From Paenibacillus sp. (GTDB taxonomy: Bacteria; Bacillota; Bacilli; Paenibacillales; Paenibacillaceae): a DNA stretch of 58,480 bases. The notes below the pieces were generated by a model. It worked only from the letters and a program-made list of their open reading frames with translations, searched no databases and had not been told where the DNA came from. Positions within the stretch are counted from its first letter, which is position 1; each line of letters opens with the position of its first letter. The stretch lies in contig JAFWEX010000121.1 of assembly GCA_017512705.1 (NCBI GenBank), forward strand, positions 1 through 58,480. The letters run 5' to 3'. This document shows, piece after piece, positions 1-9,164 of the stretch. Made by a program: the position numbers and the translations under genes.

Positions 1-33
1 CTCGTGTCGGCGGTTCGATTCCGTCCCGAGCCA
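1..33 (+). tRNA. tRNA-Phe (3' part only)
   Basis: Only the T arm and the 3' acceptor strand are inside the window. The T stem pairs positions 9-13 with 21-25 around a TTCGATT loop, and the acceptor strand CCGAGCC is followed by discriminator A at 33. Together with the preceding bases this matches the 3' half of Bacillota tRNA-Phe. The anticodon lies outside the window, so the identity is inferred. The genome continues CCT, so a full CCA end is not encoded. Confidence 0.8.
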
Positions 34-44
34 CCTTTTACTTT

Positions 45-130
45 GGAGGATTAGCGAAGTGGCCAAACGCATCAGACTGTAAATCTGCTCCCGTACGGGT
101 TCGGTGGTTCGAATCCATCATCCTCCACCA
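45..130 (+). tRNA. tRNA-Tyr (GTA)
   Basis: A class II tRNA with a long variable arm. The acceptor strands GGAGGAT and ATCCTCC pair, the anticodon loop CTGTAAA at 77-83 gives anticodon GTA (79-81), and the T loop is TTCGAAT. The CCA end is encoded at 128-130, unlike in its two neighbours. Confidence 0.97.
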
Positions 131-136
131 GTTTTT

Positions 137-209
137 GAGCCATTAGCTCAGTTGGTAGAGCACCTGACTTTTAATCAGGGTGTCGAAGGTTCGAGTCCTT
201 CATGGCTCA
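137..209 (+). tRNA. tRNA-Lys (TTT)
   Basis: The acceptor strands GAGCCAT and ATGGCTC pair. The anticodon stem CCTGA/TCAGG encloses loop CTTTTAA with anticodon TTT at 170-172, and the T loop is TTCGAGT. The discriminator A at 209 is followed by TCT, so CCA must be added after transcription. It is the last gene of the tRNA cluster. Confidence 0.97.
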
Positions 210-221
210 TCTTAAATAGAG

Positions 222-257
222 AGTGATTGATCATCAATATGATCAATCACTTTTTTT
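222..257 (+). terminator. Terminator of the tRNA cluster
   Basis: An 11-base perfect stem (222-232 with 241-251) is followed by a run of seven T. It sits 12 bases after tRNA-Lys and closes the tRNA transcription unit. Confidence 0.92.
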
Positions 258-310
258 GTGCTGTAAGAAAGATGTTAGTCATAGGTTAGTCTGATGATAC
301 AGAGCGTTGC

Positions 311-1567
311 ATGACAAGATATGATAAAATGATGTTAAAAAAGCAGAGTGGTGACGTTCATTACATGAAGCTTATATCTGATCTGAAACAGAAAATTGAA
401 GGCGTTATAGGAACCACCTTGGATGAATATGAAATTACGATGTATGAGTGGATGCAGTCCGTTGAAAATTTGATAGGTTTAGACGAAAACATGCCCCAGT
501 TCTATCAAAGCAAAGATGGTGAAGAAGAACGTGGGGCTTTAACAAGTTCACGGATATCTTCCAATATTATTAGTTTACACAACGGTGAGCGTGTTTTTTT
601 CAAAGTAAGCACGAAAGAACATGAGAAAAGCGTTGTATGTTGGGGATGTGACGCTGGATCAATCACAAAGGAAACTCGTCAACTGATAGAATTATTGATC
701 CTCAGTTATGTTAAATCATCAGAGTGCGATGATCCAATGCAATATATGAACGATACGGACAAAAAACTATCGTCACTGGGGATGTGGCTTCAGGAGAAGA
801 TTAAGGCGTATAGTTCTGGCAATCCTGAACCTGAACCATTGCCTGATTCGTATACGTCAATTGCAGGATTTCAGGATAAAAAGGTTCTCTTTCTTTTGCA
901 GGGGGAGACTCCTGACTCTCAGCGTGTGGACTCGAAAGTTCTTAACAAGCTGCTGGAAAGCTATTTTGGTGAAGAGATCACATTGATTCCACTTGGAGAG
1001 CAAGAGTGGATTTTTATGGGGAACGAAGAGATTGTTACTGGCGAGGCAGATGAAGACACGGTAGAGGCACGAAAAGATTCGCTCAATGCATTTTGCCTGG
1101 GATTGTATGAACTGATTGCCAGTGAGTTCGCAGGGGTTTTCCATCTCTCCGCATCATTGCCATGTATTCCGAAGGAAGCATTAGTTCAGATGGCATTCCT
1201 TCTTCAGGAAAGTATGTATCTTGGTCGCTCCTTCCATGTTACACAGCATATCCACCTTCCGTGGAATCTTCAGTTGGAGCAGTTGGTGGCTAGCATTTCA
1301 GAGCAGCAACGGCTGCGTTTTATTCAGGATACCGGCAAGGGTACACTTATCTTTAAGGATAGTGAGACACTGGCAACACTAGAGACATTTTTTAGTTTAG
1401 ATTGTAATGTCAGTGAGACAGCCAAGCGTTTATTCATTCATCGTAATACGCTTGTGTACCGTCTAGACAAGATTAAGCAGGAGATTGGCTATGATGTCAG
1501 ACACTTCAAGAGTGCGATTGTTGTGCAACTTTTACTACTGATGTACAAAGTGACGAAAAAGGATTGA
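311..1567 (+). CDS. PucR/CdaR-type transcriptional regulator
   Basis: This is a cytoplasmic protein of 418 residues if translated from 311. The last 65 residues form the PucR C-terminal helix-turn-helix: a length-measuring segment, then SETAKRLFIHRNTLVYRLDK. The rest is a poorly conserved sensory part without membrane segments. Such proteins act as DNA-binding regulators, often of sugar or nitrogen genes; the ligand cannot be read from the sequence. No good ribosome site precedes 311. ATG codons at 321, 330, 333 and 365 are in the vicinity, and the one at 365 (in frame, protein MKLISDLKQK...) is an equally likely start. It lies 100 bases upstream of msmX in the same direction, which suggests but does not prove control of that ATPase. 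Confidence 0.85.
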   Translation: MTRYDKMMLKKQSGDVHYMKLISDLKQKIEGVIGTTLDEYEITMYEWMQSVENLIGLDENMPQFYQSKDGEEERGALTSSRISSNIISLHNGERVFFKVSTKEHEKSVVCWGCDAGSITKETRQLIELLILSYVKSSECDDPMQYMNDTDKKLSSLGMWLQEKIKAYSSGNPEPEPLPDSYTSIAGFQDKKVLFLLQGETPDSQRVDSKVLNKLLESYFGEEITLIPLGEQEWIFMGNEEIVTGEADEDTVEARKDSLNAFCLGLYELIASEFAGVFHLSASLPCIPKEALVQMAFLLQESMYLGRSFHVTQHIHLPWNLQLEQLVASISEQQRLRFIQDTGKGTLIFKDSETLATLETFFSLDCNVSETAKRLFIHRNTLVYRLDKIKQEIGYDVRHFKSAIVVQLLLLMYKVTKKD

Positions 1568-1595
1568 TATTTTTGTGCAGTTTGCGAATAGTCAG

Positions 1596-1615
1596 ATAAC
1601 CAAGTGATAGGTTAT
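1596..1615. promoter_or_regulatory. Small dyad upstream of msmX
   Basis: The inverted repeat ATAACC-N8-GGTTAT lies between the PucR-type regulator and msmX and has no T run, so it is not a terminator. It could be an operator, perhaps for the neighbouring regulator. This is inference from position only. Confidence 0.3.
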
Positions 1616-1670
1616 TATAAAACTACAAATTGTATTCGATTACAAAATGATCTCTGAGGAGGCAACAATC

Positions 1671-2795
1671 ATGGCAGGAGTACGTTTAGAGCATATTTTC
1701 AAAAAATACCCGGGTTCAGATAAAGCAACTGTAGTTGACATTAACCTGGACATTAAAGATAAAGAATTTTTGGTACTGGTAGGTCCGTCCGGTTGTGGTA
1801 AATCAACAACACTGCGTATGATCGCAGGCCTTGAGGAAATTTCTGAAGGTAAACTCTATATCGGTGACCGTGTCGTTAATGATGTTGCACCTAAAGACCG
1901 TGATATCGCGATGGTATTCCAATCCTACGCCTTGTATCCGCATATGAGCGTATATCAAAACATGGCATTTGGTTTGAAATTGCGTAAGGTTAAAAAAGAC
2001 GAGATCGACAAACGTGTACGTGAAGCAGCTAAAATCCTTGATATCGAGCATTTGCTTGAGCGTAAGCCAAAAGCATTGTCCGGTGGTCAACGTCAACGTG
2101 TCGCTTTGGGACGTGCGATTGTCCGTGATCCACAAGTCTTCTTGATGGATGAGCCGCTGTCCAACTTGGATGCGAAACTTCGTGGACAAATGCGTGCTGA
2201 AATCACTAAGTTGGCTAAACGTTTGGAAACAACCGTTATCTACGTAACGCATGACCAGATCGAAGCAATGACGATGGGTGACCGGATCGTAGTTATGAAG
2301 GATGGTATCATCCAACAAGCTGCTTCTCCTGAAGAGCTGTACAATCACCCAGCAAACCTGTTCGTAGCTGGTTTCATTGGTTCCCCAACAATGAACTTTA
2401 TCTCGGGTAAATTGGCTGAGCAAGGTGCTAACCTTCACTTTGTTGCTCCTGGTGTGGATGTTGAAATCCCACAAGGTAAAGCACAAGTGCTGAAATCCAG
2501 AGGATATGCAGGCAAAGAAGTGATCTTGGGCGTTCGTCCAGAAGATATTCACGAAGAGCCAGTATTCTTGGAAGCATCTCCGAACTCTGTATTCTCTACT
2601 CACGTAGATGTAACAGAGAACCTGGGTCATGAAATGCTCCTCTACTTGAGTGGTGTAGGTAACGATACTACAATCGCACGTGTAGACGGACGTTCCAACA
2701 CTCGTGACGGTTCTACAGTTAAAATGGCCATTGACATGAACAAAGTTCATATCTTTGACAAAGAGACTGAAGTTAACGTACTCCTTCAAGACTAA
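1671..2795 (+). CDS. msmX: Multiple-sugar ABC transporter ATPase MsmX/UgpC
   Basis: This is the ATP-hydrolysing subunit of CUT1-type sugar importers, bound to the inner face of the membrane. The 374-residue protein has Walker A GPSGCGKST at residues 38-46, Q-loop MVFQSYALYPHM, signature LSGGQRQR near 135, Walker B VFLMDEP and the switch histidine in YVTHDQ. A C-terminal MalK-type TOBE region follows. The start at 1671 is chosen because GGAGG lies 8 bases before it; an in-frame ATG at 1647 has no such site. In Bacillus one MsmX serves many sugar importers that lack their own ATPase. The importer at 19003-22530 here has none, so MsmX may energise it. Confidence 0.97.
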   Translation: MAGVRLEHIFKKYPGSDKATVVDINLDIKDKEFLVLVGPSGCGKSTTLRMIAGLEEISEGKLYIGDRVVNDVAPKDRDIAMVFQSYALYPHMSVYQNMAFGLKLRKVKKDEIDKRVREAAKILDIEHLLERKPKALSGGQRQRVALGRAIVRDPQVFLMDEPLSNLDAKLRGQMRAEITKLAKRLETTVIYVTHDQIEAMTMGDRIVVMKDGIIQQAASPEELYNHPANLFVAGFIGSPTMNFISGKLAEQGANLHFVAPGVDVEIPQGKAQVLKSRGYAGKEVILGVRPEDIHEEPVFLEASPNSVFSTHVDVTENLGHEMLLYLSGVGNDTTIARVDGRSNTRDGSTVKMAIDMNKVHIFDKETEVNVLLQD

Positions 2796-2858
2796 TATAC
2801 TGAAGATCCTCGGTATCGATGGAATCTGGCAGTAACGCTATTATATATTGTAGATCGA

Positions 2859-2891
2859 GCCCCTTCCGTTATAACTGGAAGGGGCTTTTTT
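2859..2891 (+). terminator. Terminator after msmX
   Basis: A GCCCCTTCC/GGAAGGGGC stem (2859-2867 with 2877-2885) is followed by six T. It ends the msmX transcript. Confidence 0.93.
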
Positions 2892-2960
2892 CAGAAATTT
2901 GAAAGAGATGTTAGCCTTCACTCAACCAGAGTGATATGCTACAGGTAAGAGGCTCTGTGA

Positions 2961-2989
2961 TTGCATTCAATCCAAAATTCATTTAAGAT
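2961..2989 (+). promoter_or_regulatory. Candidate sigma-A promoter of hprK
   Basis: TTGCAT (2961-2966), 17 bases, TAAGAT (2984-2989). It lies 170 bases before the hprK start, in a 270-base gap after the msmX terminator that holds no gene. The match is moderate. Confidence 0.4.
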
Positions 2990-3161
2990 TATTTGAAGGT
3001 CTGTCCTCAAGAGGGGAGCCTGTTGAAGTATACAAAATCAGCATCTCAAGGGCGAACTGGCTTGAATATGAATGCTGTTGTGAATGCGCTAATAATGGAA
3101 AGAAATGATACACAAGTGTGAGGTACATAGAGGTACAGCGAATGCTGAAAGGAAGAGACAA

Positions 3162-4100
3162 ATGGCGAAAAAAGTGAAAGTATCCGAATTGGTACAACAA
3201 TTTCAGTTGGAAGTGGTCTCTGGGTCTCAGGGATTAAAAAGATTTATTACAGTGGATGACCTGAACCGTCCTGGCCTGGAAATGGCCGGTTATTTTGAAT
3301 ACCATCCAAAAGAACGGGTGCAACTGCTGGGAAGAACAGAGCTAGCCTTTTTTGCAATGCTGCCTGAAAAAGAGCGTCGTGAACGTATGGAGCGTCTGTG
3401 TAATGAGGAGACACCTTGTATTGTTGTTACACGTGGATTGGAAGTTCCACAGGAACTGATTGATATCAGCGAGGAGCAAAATCTGGCTGTACTCCGCAGC
3501 AACATGGCAACGACTATTCTTTCCAGCCGTATTACTGGTTTCCTGGAAGGGAAGCTGGCACCCACTGCGACGATTCACGGTGTACTATGTGATGTGTATG
3601 GTGTAGGTATGCTGATCACAGGTAGCAGCGGTATTGGTAAAAGTGAAACGGCTCTTGAACTTGTAAAACGCGGTCACCGTTTGATTGCCGATGATGCGGT
3701 AGAGATCCGTCAAACATCTGATTTTCAGCTTCACGGTACTGCACCGGAGTTGATCCGTCACCTGCTTGAGATCAGAGGTGTTGGTATTATCAACGTGATG
3801 ACTTTGTTCGGAGCAGGAGCTGTACGGAATAATAAACGGATTACCTTGGTTGTACGTCTTGAAGCATGGCAGCAGGATAAGCAGTATGATCGTCTGGGAC
3901 TGGATGAAGAGACTACACGTATTATTGATACTGATGTACCTCTGGTTACAATTCCAGTTCGTCCCGGTCGAAATTTGGCTGTAATTATTGAAGTAGCTGG
4001 CATGAACTACCGTTTGAGACAGATGGGGCTGAATGCGGCACTCCAGTTCACCAACAAGCTGACAGCAACCATTTCAGAAGATATGGAAGACATGGACTAA
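3162..4100 (+). CDS. hprK: HPr kinase/phosphorylase
   Basis: HprK phosphorylates Ser46 of HPr and Crh with ATP and removes the phosphate again, the key switch of carbon catabolite control in Bacillota. The protein has 312 residues, as expected. The Walker A motif GSSGIGKSE lies near residue 153 and the HprK signature [11 protein letters not shown] near residue 200. The start at 3162 follows AAAGGAAGAG by a proper distance; the upstream extension from 3105 has no ribosome site. It heads the order hprK-lgt-ppaX-yvoF known from Bacillus. A Crh/HPr-like substrate is encoded at 34064-34333. Confidence 0.97.
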   Translation: MAKKVKVSELVQQFQLEVVSGSQGLKRFITVDDLNRPGLEMAGYFEYHPKERVQLLGRTELAFFAMLPEKERRERMERLCNEETPCIVVTRGLEVPQELIDISEEQNLAVLRSNMATTILSSRITGFLEGKLAPTATIHGVLCDVYGVGMLITGSSGIGKSETALELVKRGHRLIADDAVEIRQTSDFQLHGTAPELIRHLLEIRGVGIINVMTLFGAGAVRNNKRITLVVRLEAWQQDKQYDRLGLDEETTRIIDTDVPLVTIPVRPGRNLAVIIEVAGMNYRLRQMGLNAALQFTNKLTATISEDMEDMD

Positions 4101-4125
4101 GAAAGGTTGCTCACAAGCCAATATA

Positions 4126-4251
4126 TAGCTCGATCGTAAACGATCATGCTATAAAGTTATTATGAAGCATGACAGATTGAAGCTTGCATGTAGCTCTTCA
4201 AACCTGAAGAGTGCTGCAGGCTCCAAGAGTCATGCTTACCGATGTGAATCG
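4126..4251 (+). other. Nested RNA hairpins between hprK and lgt
   Basis: Three hairpins fill this gap. The first (4126-4153) pairs ATAGC..GATCG with CGATC..GCTAT. The second is layered: AAGCATGA (4165-4172) pairs with TCATGCTT (4230-4237), inside it AGCTTGCA (4181-4188) with TGCAGGCT (4215-4222), and inside that CTCTTC (4194-4199) with GAAGAG (4206-4211). The third is CGAT-N4-ATCG at 4240-4251, next to the lgt ribosome site. None has a T run, so a processing or regulatory RNA element is more likely than a terminator. Confidence 0.6.
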
Positions 4252-4267
4252 ATAGGAGTGTGAATCA

Positions 4268-5302
4268 ATGGATACATTATTACTATTGAACCCGGTCGCG
4301 TTCTCTATTGGCGCTTTAAAGGTTCACTGGTATGGCCTGATCTTGGGTGCTGCTGCACTACTGGGTCTACTGCTCGTAATCCGTGAGGGAAAAAGATATA
4401 ACATTCCACAAGAAGTTTTCATGGATATGGTTCTGCTGGGTGTGCCTTCTGCAATTATTGGAGCTCGTATCTACTATGTAGCGTTTAAGTGGGAAGATTA
4501 TAAGGACAACTTCTGGGATGTATTTAAAATATGGAACGGCGGTATCGCCATATACGGCGCACTGATTGGTGCTATTATATGTGCAGTCATTTTCTTTTGT
4601 CGTAAAGGGTATAACTTCTGGCGTATGGCCGACATCTGTGCACCTGGACTAATTGTGGGACAAATGATCGGGCGCTGGGGGAACTTTGTAAACCAAGAGG
4701 CATATGGAGGTCCGGTTGAAGAGTCCTTTTTAAGAGACAAGTTGCACTTACCAGACTTTATTGTCAACCAAATGAACGTGGAAGGTGTATTCCACCATCC
4801 AGCCTTTTTGTATGAGTCAGTATGGAGTTTGGCAGGACTGATTCTGCTACTGATCCTTCGTCGTCAGAAGTTTTTGCGTTCAGGTGAATTGTTTATGTCC
4901 TATTTCATCTGGTACTCGATCGGCCGTTTCTTTATTGAAGCTGTGCGTACGGATAGTTTGGCTTTTCAGGCTCCGGAATGGGTCGCTTCATTCGTGAATG
5001 GACTGTGGTCTCCAATGACCGCACTTGGATTCGAACAGGGTTATCTGGACCCTGCGTATGGTAATGTACGAATCTCGCAATTGCTTGCCATCGGTATCAT
5101 TGTTGTTGCGGTTGTATTCATTGTGGTGAGAAGAGTGACAGGAAAAGCAGATGCACGTTACAGTGATCCGATCATCTCATCGAAAGTCACTGTTGATGAT
5201 ATCGAACATATGGGGACAGCCTCGGTTGAAGAAGTGAAAGGAACGACTACACCAAGTCCTACTCAAGAGGAATCAAAGCAAGTTGAAGATAAAAAGGAGT
5301 AA
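4268..5302 (+). CDS. lgt: Prolipoprotein diacylglyceryl transferase
   Basis: Lgt moves the diacylglyceryl group of phosphatidylglycerol to the lipobox cysteine of prolipoproteins, the first step of lipoprotein maturation in the membrane. The protein has 344 residues and about seven hydrophobic segments. The family signature GRWGNFVNQEAYGG lies near residues 135-148, and GRFFIEAVRTDSL is the second conserved stretch. The last 50 residues are a hydrophilic tail absent from shorter homologues. TAGGAGTG precedes the ATG. It is followed after 6 bases by ppaX. The sugar-binding lipoprotein at 19003 would be one of its substrates. Confidence 0.97.
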   Translation: MDTLLLLNPVAFSIGALKVHWYGLILGAAALLGLLLVIREGKRYNIPQEVFMDMVLLGVPSAIIGARIYYVAFKWEDYKDNFWDVFKIWNGGIAIYGALIGAIICAVIFFCRKGYNFWRMADICAPGLIVGQMIGRWGNFVNQEAYGGPVEESFLRDKLHLPDFIVNQMNVEGVFHHPAFLYESVWSLAGLILLLILRRQKFLRSGELFMSYFIWYSIGRFFIEAVRTDSLAFQAPEWVASFVNGLWSPMTALGFEQGYLDPAYGNVRISQLLAIGIIVVAVVFIVVRRVTGKADARYSDPIISSKVTVDDIEHMGTASVEEVKGTTTPSPTQEESKQVEDKKE

Positions 5303-5308
5303 TGCAAC

Positions 5309-5965
5309 GTGATTAACACGGTACTGTTTGATCTGGATGGAACGATTATTGATACCAATGAGCTGATTATTAAATCATTTCAACATGTGATGGAAGGTTG
5401 GGACCATACTGCCCCTTGGACAAGGGAACAGATTATCCCTCATATGGGAGGCACATTGGAGCAACAAATGCGAACCTTTTCAGGTCAGGAAGAGGTATCG
5501 GAGTATGTAAAAGGCTATCGAGCCTATAATAATATTCACCATGAAGCAATGGTCAAACCTTTTCCCCACGTAAATGAGGTGATAGAGGCTCTGGATCAGG
5601 CAGGCATTACGATGGGGGTGGTAACTACCAAAATCCGTCCATCCACCTTAAAGGTACTGGAGCGTTTTGATCTACTTAAATATATGAAGTCCATTGTGAC
5701 GGTAACCGATGTAACTCATCCTAAACCCCATGCAGAACCAGTACAAAAAGCAATGACAGAACTGGGGTCAAATCCTGCCCACACTCTGATGATAGGAGAC
5801 AGCCCTGTCGATATTCAGTCGGCGCAAAATGCGGGTGCTCTGTCTGCAGGTGTAGCCTGGTCACTTAAAGGGGAGCAGGTACTAAGCGGGTATAAGCCAG
5901 ATTACATTTTGTATGATATGAGAGATTTGCTGGACATGGTGCTTACAGGAACGAAACGTTCATGA
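5309..5965 (+). CDS. ppaX: Pyrophosphatase PpaX (HAD family)
   Basis: A cytoplasmic HAD-superfamily phosphatase of 218 residues. In Bacillus, PpaX hydrolyses the pyrophosphate released when HprK dephosphorylates HPr-Ser-P by phosphorolysis. The motif FDLDGT (Asp8 nucleophile, Asp10 acid/base), the VTTK segment and [10 protein letters not shown] (metal-binding Asp) are all present. The start is GTG with AAAAAGGAGT upstream, 6 bases after the lgt stop. The location next to hprK supports this assignment over other HAD phosphatases such as phosphoglycolate phosphatase. Confidence 0.9.
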   Translation: MINTVLFDLDGTIIDTNELIIKSFQHVMEGWDHTAPWTREQIIPHMGGTLEQQMRTFSGQEEVSEYVKGYRAYNNIHHEAMVKPFPHVNEVIEALDQAGITMGVVTTKIRPSTLKVLERFDLLKYMKSIVTVTDVTHPKPHAEPVQKAMTELGSNPAHTLMIGDSPVDIQSAQNAGALSAGVAWSLKGEQVLSGYKPDYILYDMRDLLDMVLTGTKRS

Positions 5966-6504
5966 GAAAAGTAACCCGTTATCCGGTAGAAAGTCAAAAT
6001 GCACTTTGGCATATCTACAAGACAGTGAGTCCGTGGAAGGGCGTTCGTAATTTTATATGGATTCAGTTGTCACGGTACTGCCCTGTTCTTCCCCTCAAGA
6101 ACTGGATTTATCGACGGATACTTGGGATGAAGGTGGGGGAACATACGGCCTTTGGCTTGATGGTGATGGTGGATGTGTTTTTTCCAGAAAAAATTAAGAT
6201 TGGTGAGAATTCAGTAATTGGTTACAATACCACGATTCTGGCTCATGAGTATCTGATTAAAGAGTACAGGCTAGGTGAAGTCATTATCGGGGACAATGTA
6301 CTCATTGGGGCCAATACAACCATCTTACCGGGCGTAACGATTGGAGACGGAGCAGTAGTGGCTGCCGGGGCTGTAGTCCATAAAGATGTCCCTGCAGGAG
6401 CGTTTGTCGGAGGTAACCCTCTGCGGGACCTGTCCCGTCCTGCAGCTTCTACAGAAGAGATCGTTCCTAAACCGGATGAATCTTCTCAGAAGCTGCACCA
6501 CTAA
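5962..6504 (+). CDS. Hexapeptide-repeat acyltransferase (YvoF-like)
   Basis: A 180-residue left-handed beta-helix protein of the LacA/DapH type. Isoleucine-rich hexapeptide repeats run from about residue 70 to 150 ([17 protein letters not shown] style turns, then [27 protein letters not shown]), with GGNPLR at the end, typical of acetyl-CoA dependent O-acetyltransferases. The substrate is unknown. The start codon overlaps the ppaX stop (ATGA), so the two are translationally coupled. In Bacillus the same gene lies between ppaX and hisZ. Confidence 0.88.
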   Translation: MRKVTRYPVESQNALWHIYKTVSPWKGVRNFIWIQLSRYCPVLPLKNWIYRRILGMKVGEHTAFGLMVMVDVFFPEKIKIGENSVIGYNTTILAHEYLIKEYRLGEVIIGDNVLIGANTTILPGVTIGDGAVVAAGAVVHKDVPAGAFVGGNPLRDLSRPAASTEEIVPKPDESSQKLHH

Positions 6505-6582
6505 GTTAGAAGAATCATTATTTGGGATATACAATGTTGCATGAAGATGAACATGAACATGATGAGATGAAGGAATGAAGGA

Positions 6583-6606
6583 AAGCTGCTGAAGGCAGCT
6601 TTTTTG
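6583..6606 (+). terminator. Terminator after the acyltransferase gene
   Basis: The stem AAGCTGC (6583-6589) pairs with GCAGCTT, followed by T residues. It separates the hprK operon from the his operon. Confidence 0.85.
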
Positions 6607-7176
6607 GTATACAGAAGTTAAAGTTCAGCAAAACGAGAAAAGCTATAAATCATGATGGGCTGTATAAAAGAGCGTTTAGGGTGGTCATGTTGACGATGAG
6701 GCAGTATTCATGTTATTATATCCCATATCCTTTAGTTTGTTAGCACTTTACCATGCGAAAGTAAAAGGGTTGTAAATGATAAGTAAGACTGCGAGACGAT
6801 TCATTATAGACGTTGACGTTATAGACGTAAAAGATAAACCTTACGCTGCAAACGTAATACCGTATTACTGAGAATTAGGGTAACTAACATAGAACGGGGA
6901 TTTGTTGTACATAAATCCTTCTGCAATAGAAGAACGATTAAATGATATAGATGATCATGTCAATACATCTTTCAAATCAATAAACATGCGAATCAATTTC
7001 ATAATACCTTCAGCAGCTTCAATCAAGGCTAGATATAGATCAAAACGATCCATTTTGTCTAAATCTAGTTACAAAACGATAATTTAATGAGTTATGAAAT
7101 TGATTAATGCAAGTCAATAAATAAATCAATTTAATTCAATTCAATTTAAACTTATGACTCGGGGTGAATTATACCA
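6607..7176. other. Long gene-free leader before hisZ
   Basis: This 570-base AT-rich stretch holds no convincing gene. It contains short direct repeats of TATAGACGT around 6805-6830 and a strongly AT-rich end with repeats of AATTCAATT before the hisZ ribosome site. I found no complete T-box and no clear promoter. A promoter for the his operon must lie here, since a terminator precedes it. Confidence 0.4.
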
Positions 7177-8370
7177 ATGACTAAACCGAAAGGCTTTGAA
7201 AAACCGATTGGCTTCCGTGACTATACACCACATGTGGTATCCAAGCTACGCATGATTGAACGCAACGTACTGGAGTGCATGGAGCGCTGGGGGTACCGTC
7301 AGATTATAACGCCAACTATTGAATACTATGACACTGTAGGTGTAGCGAGTTCTACATCGGATCGCAAACTGTTTAAATTGCTGAACAGCCGGGGAACAAC
7401 ATTGGTACTTCGTTCCGACCTAACAGCACCGATTGCGCGTGTTGTGTCATCGATGCTCAAAGATGAACCGTTGCCGCTACGTCTGTCCTACCATGCGAAC
7501 GTATTCCGTTCGATTGAAGAGGAGGCCGGACGTGAGGCCGAATTTTTCCAAACAGGTGTTGAACTTGTTGGAGATGATTCTCCTGAAGCAGATGCAGAAG
7601 TAGTCGCTCTTGCGATCGCGTCGTTACAGGCAGCGGGGGTGTCTTCTTTTAAAATAGCGATGGGTCATATGGGATTTCTGAATGGATTGTTGGAAGAAGT
7701 GATTCCGGGGCAGACCGAAGAGCAGGAGCAGTTGAAGGAAGGACTGTTGGGACGAGACTACGTAGGCTACCGCCAATCTATAGAAGCGTTACATCTGGAG
7801 CCAGAGCAGAAAGAGCGGCTTGAAGCGATTTTGCGTCTGCGGGGTGGAAAGGAAATCTGTACACATGCGAATGAGCTTAGCTCAAGTGCCGAGGCTGCAC
7901 AATCCATCGCCCATCTCTGTGCGGTGTTTGAAGTGTTAGAGGCTTATGGTGTATCCGAGCATGTATTGATCGATCTAACGATGATCGGTGACTTTTCCTA
8001 TTATACAGGTATGACGTTTGAAGGATATGCGGCAGAGCTGGGATCACCAGTGTGCAGCGGTGGGCGATATGACAATCTGCTACAGCAGTTTGGACGTGCG
8101 CTTCCGGCTACAGGTTTTGCGTTAAAAACGAACCGGATTATTGATGGTGTCCATGGCATCCGTATTGAAGAGAAGAAATCGGTACGTATTGAATATAGCC
8201 CAGAGCGCCGGGCTGAGGCACTAAACGAAGCAGCGAGATTACGCAGTTTGGGTCAGAATGTGGTCACATCCCTACTTCATGAGGAAAAGGGAGAAGCCAG
8301 TGGTCATGGGTCCGTTACGGAGCAGGATGAGCAAGTCATAATCTATGGAACCCAAAAAGGAGGAAAATAA
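7177..8370 (+). CDS. hisZ: ATP phosphoribosyltransferase regulatory subunit HisZ
   Basis: HisZ resembles the catalytic core of histidyl-tRNA synthetase but serves as the regulatory partner of the short HisG, which gives feedback control by histidine. The protein has 397 residues. The class II synthetase-like motifs [17 protein letters not shown] and the C-terminal SGGRYDNLL and FALKTNRI segments are present, while the anticodon-binding domain is short. GGGGTGA precedes the ATG. It is first in the his operon, directly before hisG. Confidence 0.95.
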   Translation: MTKPKGFEKPIGFRDYTPHVVSKLRMIERNVLECMERWGYRQIITPTIEYYDTVGVASSTSDRKLFKLLNSRGTTLVLRSDLTAPIARVVSSMLKDEPLPLRLSYHANVFRSIEEEAGREAEFFQTGVELVGDDSPEADAEVVALAIASLQAAGVSSFKIAMGHMGFLNGLLEEVIPGQTEEQEQLKEGLLGRDYVGYRQSIEALHLEPEQKERLEAILRLRGGKEICTHANELSSSAEAAQSIAHLCAVFEVLEAYGVSEHVLIDLTMIGDFSYYTGMTFEGYAAELGSPVCSGGRYDNLLQQFGRALPATGFALKTNRIIDGVHGIRIEEKKSVRIEYSPERRAEALNEAARLRSLGQNVVTSLLHEEKGEASGHGSVTEQDEQVIIYGTQKGGK

Positions 8371-8371
8371 G

Positions 8372-9022
8372 ATGGCGGATATTCTGAAGGTGGCGATGCC
8401 CAAAGGCCGCATCTATAAAAAAGCTTCCAAATTGTTTCGTGAGGCAGGCCTGGAAATTCCTGAGGACGTAGACGATACCCGCAAACTGGTCATTGAAGTG
8501 CCTGAAGCCGGGATGGAATTCATTATGGCTAAACCTGTGGATGTACCAACCTATGTAGAATATGGTGTCGCCGATATTGGTATTGTCGGAAAAGATGTAT
8601 TGCTTGAGGAAGATCGGGATGTGTATGAATTACTGAATCTGGGCATTGCCCAGTGCCGTATGTCGGTCATTGGACTACCAGACTGGCAACCGGGCATCCA
8701 GCAGAGGGTGGCAACCAAGTATCCACGAATCGCTTCCCAGTATTTTCGAGAGCGGGGGCAGCAGGTTGAGGTCATTAAACTGAATGGTTCGATTGAGCTT
8801 GCGCCTCTGATCGGTTTGGCTGATCGGATCGTCGATCTGGTAGAGACAGGGCAGACATTGCGTGAGAACGGACTAGTAGAAATGACAGAAATTCTCGACA
8901 TTACGAGCCGTTTGATTGCCAATCGGGTCAGTTACCGGATGAAAAATGCAAGGATTCAGGCGTTGTGTGATGCACTTCAATTGGTCATTCCCAGTGGAGA
9001 TGAAATTCGGGCAGGGAGCTAA
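8372..9022 (+). CDS. hisG: ATP phosphoribosyltransferase, short form
   Basis: HisG joins ATP and PRPP in the first step of histidine synthesis. The 216-residue length marks the short form that lacks its own regulatory domain and needs HisZ. Recognisable stretches are [10 protein letters not shown] at the N terminus, ADIGIVGKD and the PRPP-loop region [14 protein letters not shown]. The start at 8372 lies one base after the hisZ stop, with AAAGGAGG within the end of hisZ. The upstream in-frame ATG at 8345 would overlap hisZ and lacks a ribosome site. Confidence 0.96.
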   Translation: MADILKVAMPKGRIYKKASKLFREAGLEIPEDVDDTRKLVIEVPEAGMEFIMAKPVDVPTYVEYGVADIGIVGKDVLLEEDRDVYELLNLGIAQCRMSVIGLPDWQPGIQQRVATKYPRIASQYFRERGQQVEVIKLNGSIELAPLIGLADRIVDLVETGQTLRENGLVEMTEILDITSRLIANRVSYRMKNARIQALCDALQLVIPSGDEIRAGS

Positions 9023-9164
9023 CGCACATAGAGATAGATATGTAGATGAATCAATCGGAACCATTGGATAATGGTTAGATACGTAACTTCATAGATCAGT
9101 AACTCCATAGATCATAGATAGCACGCAGTATGAGGAGATAAGATACGTAAAGGAGGTCGTACGG

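Noticed and set aside
1803-2789. A 328-codon minus-strand frame across msmX
   Set aside because: It mirrors biased codons of a conserved ATPase gene and has no family features or ribosome site.
6678-6689. AGGGTGGTCATG resembling the T-box motif before the his genes
   Set aside because: The rest of the T-box (specifier loop, antiterminator and terminator) is missing, and only about 70 bases separate it from the upstream terminator.
6902-7087. A 61-codon frame in the leader before hisZ
   Set aside because: TTG start without ribosome site, low-complexity AT-rich composition, no recognisable protein.
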